Of a DNA stretch of 33,928 nt, positions 1 to 7,190 are shown one piece after another. The stretch's first letter is position 1, and every line of letters begins with the position of its first letter. Origin of the DNA: Armatimonadota bacterium. GTDB lineage: Bacteria; Armatimonadota; SYMT01; JACQGL01. Under the pieces are notes generated by a model, which did not search any database, was not told where the DNA came from, and worked only from the letters and a program-made list of their open reading frames with translations. The translations under genes were made by a program, and so were the position numbers. The DNA lies in the NCBI GenBank assembly GCA_016199525.1, contig JACQGL010000154.1, positions 1 to 33,928 on the forward strand. Reading direction: 5' to 3'.

Positions 1-1443
1 CTCTACGACAACGCCCTGCTAGCGTGGGTCTACCTGGACGCCTATCGGGAGACAAAGGACCCCTACTACCGCCGTACCGCCACGGAGATCCTCGACTTCG
101 CCCTCCGCGAGTTGCGCGATCCCAGCGGCGGATTCTGGGGTACGCTGGACGCGGACAGCGCGGTCCCGAACGGTGACAAGGAAGAAGGCAGGTTCTACCT
201 TTGGAGTCCGAGAGAAGTCGTCACGGTTCTGGGCAAGGAGGATGGCGGTCTCTTCAACCGCATCTACGACATTACCCCGTGGGGCAACTTCCAGGGACGC
301 AGTATCCCCAACCTGATCAAGAAGCCAGTGGAGGCGTGGGTCAGGGAGCTGAAAACCACACCAGAGGCGCTCGGGGCACGGCTGGATGGCATGCGCGCAA
401 AGCTGCTCACCATGCGGGAAAAGCGGCCCCGGCCACCGCTGGACGACAAGGTCCTGGCGAACTGGAACGGTCTGATAATTCGCTCTCTGGCGCTCGCCTA
501 CGAGATTACCGCAGCAGAGCGCTACCGACAGGCGGCCGAGAAGGCGGCAGCGTTCTTGCTTATTCCGATGCACAAGGACGGCAAGCTCCTTCACTCTTAC
601 CATCGCGGCAGGACCCAGCCGCAGGCCTTCCTGGAGGATTACAGCTTCCTTATCGTCGGCTTGCTGGCACTCCACCGCGCCACCGGTGAGGAACGGTGGC
701 TCAAGGAAGCGCAGGCGCTGGCGAAGCGCATGGTCGTCGACTTCTGGGACGAGAAGAACGGCACCTTCTTCTCCACACCCCACCACCACGAAGTGCTGCT
801 GGCCCGGCCGCAGTCGGCGGAGGACGGGGCCACGCCGTCCGGGCAGTCGATGGCCGCGCTGGCGCTCGTGCGCCTTTCCCGGCTGACCGGTGACCCGGAC
901 CTGCGCGCGAAGGCGCGGCGGCTGCTGGACGCCCACGCGTCATCGATGAAGCGCTACCCGGCGGCGATGCCGATGATGCTGCTCGCTGCCCACGATTACT
1001 TCGCGCCCGATGACGTCCTGTCCACGGCAGCCGAGAAGGGGGAGCCGGTTCAGGTGAGCCTGACCGGAGCACCCGCCGCCGTGCGTCCCGGGCAAACGTT
1101 CGTGGTAACCGTGCGGCTCGCCATCCAGCCTGGCTGGCATGTCAACGCTCGCACCGCCGATCGCGCTCTGGTGGCCACGCGGGTGGAACCAACAGCAGGA
1201 CCGTTTCGGCTGGAATCGGCCACTTATCCAGGCGCGCGCCAGGTCCGCCTGGGGTTCGCGCCCAAACCGCTGGCGGTCTACGAGGGTGATGTGGCCATCC
1301 GCCTGCGTCTGAAGGCCCTGCCGGGCGCCGAGCGGGCCCGTACCCTGCGCCTTCGGCTCCGCTACCAGGCGTGTAGCGACCAGGTGTGCGCCCGGCCGGT
1401 GGAGAGACTACTCACCATGCCACTGGCCGCCGGCCGCCGGTAG
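1..1443 (+). CDS. DUF255/YyaL-type (spermatogenesis-associated protein 20-like) protein, 5' truncated by window, with C-terminal DsbD-N-like domain
   Basis: Frame is open from base 1 (LYDNALLAWVYLDAYRETKDPYYRRTATEILDFALRELRDPSGGFWGTLDADS...), characteristic of the YyaL alpha/alpha barrel. C-terminal ~115 aa (VSLTGAPAAVRPGQTFVVTVRLAIQPGWHVNA...RYQACSDQVCARPVERLLTMPL) resembles the DsbD N-terminal (alpha) domain. Stop TAG at 1441-1443. Confidence 0.85.
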   Translation, partial: LYDNALLAWVYLDAYRETKDPYYRRTATEILDFALRELRDPSGGFWGTLDADSAVPNGDKEEGRFYLWSPREVVTVLGKEDGGLFNRIYDITPWGNFQGRSIPNLIKKPVEAWVRELKTTPEALGARLDGMRAKLLTMREKRPRPPLDDKVLANWNGLIIRSLALAYEITAAERYRQAAEKAAAFLLIPMHKDGKLLHSYHRGRTQPQAFLEDYSFLIVGLLALHRATGEERWLKEAQALAKRMVVDFWDEKNGTFFSTPHHHEVLLARPQSAEDGATPSGQSMAALALVRLSRLTGDPDLRAKARRLLDAHASSMKRYPAAMPMMLLAAHDYFAPDDVLSTAAEKGEPVQVSLTGAPAAVRPGQTFVVTVRLAIQPGWHVNARTADRALVATRVEPTAGPFRLESATYPGARQVRLGFAPKPLAVYEGDVAIRLRLKALPGAERARTLRLRLRYQACSDQVCARPVERLLTMPLAAGRR

Positions 1444-1574
1444 CGAATGCGCCCTCGGAGCAGGGAAGTCGTGCCACGATCCCACCTGCCCGGATAGCCC
1501 CGGGTGACCGTCGGCCTCGCTCCTCGTAGGAAATGGTAGCGCTCGCTCCGGATGCGAGACGCCGAAAGGAGACG

Positions 1575-2090
1575 ATGGCGATGCCGGGTACGTTACGCCG
1601 CTTGGCGATTGCGCTGGCTACGCTGGCGTTGCTGGTGCCACTCACCTCGGGAGCGGCAGCAGCCCTCAAGACCGGCGAGCTCGCGCCTGCCTTTACCGCG
1701 AAAACGGTGGGCGGCAAGAAGATCGCGCTGGCCGACTATAAGGGAAAGAGCGCGGTGCTCCTCAATTTCTATGCCAACTTCTGACCGATCTGTCGTGAGG
1801 AGTTTCCTCACCTGAAGAAGATCGATGAGAAGTATCGGAGTCAAGGTGTGCAGGTGATCTCCGTGCCTCTGGAAACCAGCCGTGAAGCCGCGGGCGCCTG
1901 GTCAAAGGAGTTTAAGGCCGCCTTCCCGGTGATCTTCGATCCCAAGCAGAAGATCGCCCAGGACTACGGTGTGACTGCGATTCCGTTCAACGTGGCCATC
2001 GACCGCGAGGGAAAGGTGGCGAAGATACTCGTCGGCGCCGCTCCCGAAGAGCTTGAGAAAGTCGCCAAGCAGCTGGCGGCCCGGAAGTGA
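1575..2090 (+). CDS. Secreted thioredoxin-like/redoxin selenoprotein, UPIC active site (Sec at TGA 1782-1784)
   Basis: ATG at 1575 preceded by AAAGGAG; signal peptide MAMPGTLRRLAIALATLALLVPLTSGAAA. ORFs 1533..1784 and 1848..2090 are in the same frame, separated only by TGA. Joined: ...GKSAVLLNFYANF-U-PICREEFPHLKKIDEKYRSQGVQVISVPLETS...ITAIPFNVAIDREGKVAKILVG-type redoxin fold. U replaces the first Cys of CPxC. Confidence 0.9.
1795..1811 (+). promoter_or_regulatory. Candidate bacterial SECIS hairpin for TGA 1782
   Basis: GUGAGG-AGUUU-CCUCAC, perfect 6-bp stem, 5-nt loop containing GU; loop starts 16 nt after the UGA. Confidence 0.7.
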
Positions 2091-2959
2091 CCCCGAAGAA
2101 GAGGGCGTTGTATATTCTTTTCGGAGCGGCAATCGTTGCCGGCAGCAGCGCGCTCGTGGCGGCGCGGGCGACTCGCAGGGACCGTAGCGTCCTGAACAAC
2201 GGTGAGCCGGTCGCCAGTATCCCGGCAGGCGAGCTTGCCGCAGAGCTGATACGTACCGCCCGCCGCTTGAAGGTGCATTTCTACGACGGGGAGCGCCGCG
2301 CGCTGGACTACGCAGCCGCGGGCCGTTCGGATGAATTGGCGCATCTCGTCCAGACGGCCTGCGCGCTGCGCGTGATGGACCTATCCTCCCTGGATTCACG
2401 CGCCAGGAAGCTGGCGTTCTGGATTAACCTGTACAATGCGCTCACGGTGCACGCCATCGTAGCGTTCAAGCCCGCCCACAGCGTGTGGGATACAAAGGGG
2501 TTCTTCGACCGGGCTGCCTACAACGTGGGCGGCTACCAGTTCAGCCTTAATGACATCGAGAACGGCGTGCTGCGGGCGAACCGTCCCGGGCCCTACTCCC
2601 TGCGCCGGCCCTTCTCTGCCCGGGATCCCCGGCGACGGTTCGCCCTAGCGGAGGCGGAGTTCGATCCGCGCATCCACTTCGCGCTCAACTGCGGCAGCCG
2701 CTCCTGCCCGCCCATCGCGTTCTACGATCCCGAGGAGATCGACCGGCAGCTGGACTTGGCCGCCCGCGCCTTCGTGCAGGGCGAGACGCAGGTGCGCGAC
2801 GGCAGGATCATCACATCCCCCATCTTCAACTGGTACCGGGGCGACTTCGGTGGCGACGTACGCGGCTTCCTGGGGCGGTACCTTGACCCGGCGGTCGCCC
2901 GGCAGCTGGCGGGGAAACGCGTGGGCTTCAGCCGGTACGATTGGAGCCTGAACCGGTAG
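2087..2959 (+). CDS. DUF547 domain-containing protein
   Basis: GTG start overlaps the stop of the upstream gene (GTGA). Contains KLAFWINLYNALTVHAIV and HFALNCGSRSCPPIAFYDPEEID, typical of DUF547. Confidence 0.85.
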   Translation: MTPKKRALYILFGAAIVAGSSALVAARATRRDRSVLNNGEPVASIPAGELAAELIRTARRLKVHFYDGERRALDYAAAGRSDELAHLVQTACALRVMDLSSLDSRARKLAFWINLYNALTVHAIVAFKPAHSVWDTKGFFDRAAYNVGGYQFSLNDIENGVLRANRPGPYSLRRPFSARDPRRRFALAEAEFDPRIHFALNCGSRSCPPIAFYDPEEIDRQLDLAARAFVQGETQVRDGRIITSPIFNWYRGDFGGDVRGFLGRYLDPAVARQLAGKRVGFSRYDWSLNR

Positions 2960-2979
2960 GGGAGCAGGAGAACCAGGGA

Positions 2980-4371
2980 GTGGAAACCTGTACGGAACGC
3001 ACCGTGGATGCCACGCAGAGCTTGTGTCCCCGCTGCGAGTCGCTCGTCCCGGCGGAGATCCTGATTCGCGGCGGCGCGGCGTACCTGCGGAAGGCCTGCC
3101 CCACGCACGGGCAGATGGAAGTCCTCCTGGATGCGAGCGCCGCGCGCTACCTGGCCGGGCGCCGCCCCGGCGGACGCCCTGCGGCGGACGCGCCGCTGGA
3201 TCTCCGCCAGGATCTGCGTACTACCCCCGATCAGGCGGTGTGCGTGGTAGTCATCGACGTCACGGACGCCTGCAACCTGCGCTGCCCTACCTGCTTCGCG
3301 GCGGCGGAGGGTCACCGCTTCCTCTCGATGGCGGGATTCGAGCGCGCGCTGGGCGCGGCGCTCGCCCGCAAGCCCGATCTGGACCTGCTGCAGATCAGCG
3401 GCGGGGAGCCTACCATCCACCCGCAGATCCTGGAGATCGTGGCGCGCGCCCAGGCGGCAGGCGTGCGCGTGGTGCAGATCAACACCAACGGCATCCGGAT
3501 CGCCCGCGACGACGACTTCCTGGCGGCTTTGGGCCGGCTGCAGCCGGCGGTGTACCTCTCCTTCGATACCTTCCGGCCGCATATCTACCAGGAGCTCCGC
3601 GGCGCCCGCCTGCTGGACCTGAAGCTGCGGGCCGTCGAACGGCTGGCGTCACTGGGCATCGCGATCACGCTCGCGTGCACCGTCCAGAGGGGCCTGAACG
3701 AAGACGAGCTGGCCGACATCGTGCGCTTCGGGATGAGCCACCCGTCCGTCCGCGCCGTGGTGTTCCAGCCGACGTTCTACGCCGGCCGCGCCCCGGACCA
3801 CGACCCCGGAGAGCGCGTCACCAGCAGCGAAGTGCTCGAACGGCTGGAGCAGCAAGTGGGGGGCGTCCTGAAGGCGAACGATTTCGTCCCTGTCCCCTGC
3901 TGCAATCCCGCCTGCACGCAGGTAACCTTTGTGTTCCGGGAGGGGGATGTCACCGTGCCGCTGACGCGGCTGGTCGATCCGGCGGACTACGAGGAATTCC
4001 TGCGCGGCCGCCTGGTGGACGCTACCCTCTCCGATCTCGTGAACCAGCCCAGCACCGGCCCCGCGCAGGCGGACGCCCCCTGTTGACCCGCCGACGGGGG
4101 GACGCCGGCGACGTCCCTATGGTGCGGTATCGACACGGCAGGCCTGCGCAGCGTCGGCGCGCACACGACTATGATCGCGGTGCACCACTTCCAGGATGTC
4201 CACACCTTCGACGCCAAGAAGGCGGGCACTTGCTGCGTCCACTACGCGCTGCCCAGCGGGGAGTTGGTCCCGTTCTGCGTCTACAACAACCTCTGGCGCG
4301 GCCGCGACGTCGGCCACGCCAGGGAGGCACCTGATGGAGATGCCGTCCCGCTTCTTGTCATCCCAACCTGA
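2980..4371 (+). CDS. Radical SAM protein, probable selenoprotein (Sec at TGA 4084-4086), MJ0619/Tes-like architecture
   Basis: GTG at 2980 preceded by AGGAG. N-terminal CPRCESLVPAEI...KACPTHGQMEVLL; CNLRCPTC (CxxxCxxC) cluster motif; ISGGEPTIHPQILEIV. ORF 2941..4086 ends at TGA and continues in the same frame in 4171..4371 with a Cys-rich C-terminus (MIAVHHFQDVHTFDAKKAGTCCVHYALPSGELVPFCVYN). Joined: ...QADAPC-U-PADGGTPATSLWCGIDTAGLRSVGAHTTMIAVHHFQD... Confidence 0.8.
4099..4117 (+). promoter_or_regulatory. Candidate bacterial SECIS hairpin for TGA 4084
   Basis: GGGACG-CCGGCGA-CGUCCC, 6-bp perfect stem; loop begins 18 nt after the UGA. Confidence 0.55.
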
Positions 4372-5182
4372 TATCCGCGGCGATGCCGGGGTTCCCGACG
4401 GGAGGGAGCTGAAGGCGTGCTGCGCCTCGCTCTACGAGGCCGGGATCGTCCGCTACCTGCTGGGGGAGAGCTTCCACCCCGGGGGCCTAGCGCTCACCGG
4501 GCGGTTGGGAGAGGCACTCGGGCTTGGCCCCGCGGACGTCGTTCTGGATGTGGCGTGCGGCCAGGGCGCCTCGGCGTGCTACCTGGCGAAGACCTTCGGC
4601 TGCCGGGTGGTCGGTGTAGACCTGAGCGAGGCGAGCCTGCATCACGCGCGCCAACGCGCCGTGGCGGAGGGCGTGGCCGACCGGGTGCGCTGCCTCCGCG
4701 GCGACGCCGAGCGGATTCCGGCGTCGGACGGCCAGTTCACCACCGCCGTCTGCGAGTGCTCGCTCTGCCTGTTTCCGGATAAGCCCGCCGCTCTGCGGGA
4801 TGTGCACCGCGCGCTTCGGCCGCTGGGCCGCATCGGCATCACCGACGTGGCGCTCGACCCCGAGCGCCTACCGGCGGAGTGGCGGGGAACGCTCTCGCGC
4901 GCCGCCTGCCTCGGGGACGCCCGGCCAGCCAGCGAGTACCGCCGGCTCCTCCAGGACGCCGGCTTCACGGATCTCCTGGTCGAGGACCACGCGGCGGCGT
5001 TGCGGGAGATGGCGCAGGGGATCGGCAAACGGATCCTGCTGGCGAAGATCGCCCAGGGGCTGGGCAAGCTGGATCCCGGTATGCTGGATCTGGACGAGGC
5101 ACTGCGTGTAGTCAAAGCAGCCGGTCGCCTGATCGATGACGGCACGATCACCTATGTCCTGCTCACCGGCGTCCGGCCGTGA
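4334..5182 (+). CDS. Class I SAM-dependent methyltransferase
   Basis: ATG 4334 with GGAGG upstream; overlaps the 3' end of the radical SAM CDS by 38 bp. Motif VVLDVACGQGASACYLAKTFGCRVVGVDLSEASL; N-terminal KACCASLYEAGIVRYLLGESFHPGGLALT. Confidence 0.85.
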   Translation: MEMPSRFLSSQPDIRGDAGVPDGRELKACCASLYEAGIVRYLLGESFHPGGLALTGRLGEALGLGPADVVLDVACGQGASACYLAKTFGCRVVGVDLSEASLHHARQRAVAEGVADRVRCLRGDAERIPASDGQFTTAVCECSLCLFPDKPAALRDVHRALRPLGRIGITDVALDPERLPAEWRGTLSRAACLGDARPASEYRRLLQDAGFTDLLVEDHAAALREMAQGIGKRILLAKIAQGLGKLDPGMLDLDEALRVVKAAGRLIDDGTITYVLLTGVRP

Positions 5183-5240
5183 GGATCGGCGCGGCCGCGC
5201 CCGAGGCCGGAGGGTCGCTCTCCCCCGAAAGGAGCTTACG

Positions 5241-6290
5241 ATGAACCGACGATCGCTGCTCGGCGCCGCGGGCGCCGGAGTCCTGAGCGCCTGGGCCTCT
5301 CGCCTGCTCGCGGACGCCCCGGCGCCCGATCTGCCGGGCGCGCTGCGGCGCTTCGTGGAGGTGGACTGGCAGAAGCATGCCGTGATGGTCAAACCCCCGG
5401 GGGCGGAACCGCCCTGGCAGCTGCGGCTGGAGGCCGAGTACCAGGCCGCCTGCGCCGGGGAAGCGGCAGTCGCGCCGCTGCTGGATCTAAGCGAGCACGC
5501 CAGCCCGCACGTGCGGGGCTTCGCGGCCCAGATGCTCGGCGTAATCGGCGAGCCCCGTGCGCAGGACCGCCTGCTCTCCCTGCTCCGGGACGATCCCTCC
5601 GCCCTGGCGCGCAACTACGCCGTGGAGGCGCTCAGCCGTCTGCCCAGTGCGCCCGAGGACGCGACGGTCGCCGCCGCCATCGCCGCTACCCGCCGCGACG
5701 CGAACGGGAACGTCGCCTTCTCCGCGCAGCAGGCGGAGCTGCGCCTGCAGAAGCGCGTCCCCGGCGGCAACGCGCTGTGCGAACAGTGGGTCGCAGGCTA
5801 TGACCCCGGGCGGCTGGGGGCGGCGCGGGTCGCGGAGCCGGCGCCCGCCTTCGAGCTGGCCGACGACCGCGGCGAGAAGGTGCGCCTAGCCGGCTTCCAG
5901 GGCCGGAACCCGGTGGTGCTCCTCTTCCAGCTGGCAGACTGGTGACCGGTCTGCAACCGGCAGCTCGGCGAGCTGCAGAAACGGTTGGTGGCGTTCGAGG
6001 CGCAGGGAGCGCGCCTGCTGACGGTGGTGGGCCAGGAGCCGTTTCGCGCCGCCTGGTGGCGGGAGAAGCTCCGGCCCGGGTTCCCCGTGCTGGCGGATCC
6101 GGTAGTGCGGGTACAGGGGCTCTACGGCGTGGCCCGCCAGCTGGTGGTCCACGACGAGTGGGTGAACGTGCCCGCCGCGTTCGTGATCGACCGGCAGGGA
6201 GTGCTGCGCCAGGCGCACGTGGGGCGTGGGTTCAATGATCGGGTCACGACGGAGCAGCTGCTGGATGAGGTCTCGGCGCTGCCACGCTGA
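5241..6290 (+). CDS. HEAT-repeat + peroxiredoxin/AhpC-TSA-like selenoprotein, UPVC active site (Sec at TGA 5943-5945)
   Basis: ATG 5241 with GAAAGGAG upstream; Tat-like leader MNRRSLLGAAGAGVLSAWASRLLADAP. HEAT-like region ASPHVRGFAAQMLGVIGEPRAQDRLLSLLRDDPSALARNYAVEALSRLP. ORF 5136..5945 ends ...VVLLFQLADW-TGA and continues in frame PVCNRQLGELQKRLVAFEAQGARLLTVVGQEPF...VPAAFVIDRQGVLRQAHVG. U replaces the first Cys of DWCPVC. Confidence 0.9.
5960..5976 (+). promoter_or_regulatory. Candidate bacterial SECIS hairpin for TGA 5943
   Basis: GCAGCUC-GGC-GAGCUGC, 7-bp perfect stem (or 6 bp with loop CGGCG); loop begins about 21 nt after the UGA. Confidence 0.6.
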
Positions 6291-6361
6291 GGAGCACCCG
6301 ACCCCTCCCACACAAACGCGAGTGTTCTCCCGCCCTGCAGGGCATCAGAGGAGGCCAGACC

Positions 6362-6607
6362 ATGTCCGACCCCGGCCACCAGGTAACGGTCTATACGCAG
6401 CCCGGGTGATTCTTCTGCGGCAAGGCGAAGGAGTTTCTTTCGCAGATGGGCGCGCCGTACACCGAGCGGGACGTCACCCAGGATCCGGGTGCCATCGCTG
6501 AGCTGCAGAAGCTGGGCGTGATGACTACCCCGGTCACGGTGATCGATGGGACAACCGTGATCGTCGGCTTCGACGTAGAGAAGCTGCGCGGCGCCCTGAG
6601 CGGCTAG
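6362..6607 (+). CDS. Glutaredoxin-family selenoprotein, UFFC active site (Sec at TGA 6407-6409)
   Basis: Absent from the ORF track. ATG 6362 preceded by AGAGGAG. Reads MSDPGHQVTVYTQPG-U-FFCGKAKEFLSQMGAPYTERDVTQDPGAIAELQKLGVMTTPVTVIDGTTVIVGFDVEKLRGALSG*, a complete glutaredoxin with TTPV cis-Pro motif and GFD. Confidence 0.93.
6426..6442 (+). promoter_or_regulatory. Candidate bacterial SECIS hairpin for TGA 6407
   Basis: CGAAGG-AGUUU-CUUUCG (one G-U pair); loop AGUUU identical to the hairpin at 1795-1811; loop begins 22 nt after the UGA. Confidence 0.65.
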
Positions 6608-6662
6608 TCGTGGGCGGCCATCGCCGCGCGAAGCGCAGCCGCGAGCGTGGCGTAGTCACGCG

Positions 6663-6809
6663 GCACTGGCGCAGAAGCCGGATCTGGATCTGCTCCAGTT
6701 GAGCGGTGGCGAGCCCACCATCCACCCGCAGATCCTGGAAATGGTGGAGCGGGTTCAGGCCGCGGGTGTGCGGACGGTCCGGATAAACACCAACGGTGTG
6801 CGGATCGGA
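6663..6809 (+). pseudogene. Fragment of a second radical SAM gene, paralogous to 2980..4371
   Basis: ALAQKPDLDLLQLSGGEPTIHPQILEMVERVQAAGVRTVRINTNGVRIG matches 40/49 residues of ALARKPDLDLLQISGGEPTIHPQILEIVARAQAAGVRVVQINTNGIRIA in the intact gene; no homologous flanks on either side. Confidence 0.85.
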
Positions 6810-6854
6810 GCGCCCCCTGATCGACCGGGGGCGGGGCGCAGCCCGCGCCCGGAG

Positions 6855-7046
6855 TAATGAGTAGGCGTAACGTCGGATGAGGTTGACGCTGACCTTACGG
6901 GCCGGTGGATCAGGCATCCCGTTCTCGCCCAGCCAGCGAGCGAAGTGGCGAAACCAGAACTGGTAGGCGGTGTGGGTGGAGGCGGAATGCCCGAGTTCGT
7001 GGCGCGCGTACTCCAGGCAGTCGCGCGTCGCTTCCGAGAGAACCAT
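6855..7046 (-). pseudogene. Truncated tyrosine recombinase (N-terminal core-binding domain only)
   Basis: ATG at 7046 with AAAGGAG upstream on minus strand: MVLSEATRDCLEYARHELGHSASTHTAYQFWFRHFARWLGENGMPDPPARKVSVNLIRRYAYSLLRAR, Xer/phage integrase SAM-like N-terminal domain. The ORF then runs antisense through the radical SAM fragment. No catalytic domain. Confidence 0.65.
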
Positions 7047-7146
7047 CGATGGTCTCCTTTCCGGATTCTGACCGTCGGGATCAGAAACGGGGGACGCAGA
7101 ACCCACCGCCTCATGGCTGTGAACCCATGCTCACACCCAAGAAGAA

Positions 7147-7173
7147 GGGGTATGAGCGGTGTGCTCATACCCC
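7147..7173. repeat. Perfect 10-bp inverted repeat containing a near-copy of the tRNA anticodon arm
   Basis: GGGGTATGAG-CGGTGTG-CTCATACCCC; bases 7148-7166 match 18/19 to 7224-7242 inside the tRNA. Confidence 0.8.
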
Positions 7174-7190
7174 CTGCCAATGTAAGAAGG

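Noticed and set aside
3024-4334. 436-aa ORF on + overlapping the radical SAM gene
   Set aside because: Out-of-frame, Arg/Pro/Gly-rich translation typical of high-GC shadow ORFs.
6226-6501. 91-aa + ORF across the glutaredoxin start
   Set aside because: Out of frame with both neighbouring redox genes and lacking any fold-like pattern; it is a shadow ORF masking the real Sec-glutaredoxin.
1575-6607. The four in-frame TGAs as nonsense mutations or sequencing errors
   Set aside because: Four independent events, three precisely on the nucleophilic Cys codon and with intact frames, RBSs and downstream domains, is far less likely than Sec; still worth confirming by locating sel genes.
7115-7190. 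Second, degenerate tandem tRNA copy (76-nt offset)
   Set aside because: Similarity is limited to the 19-nt anticodon arm; acceptor, D and T arms are absent, so an att-like remnant or hairpin is preferred.
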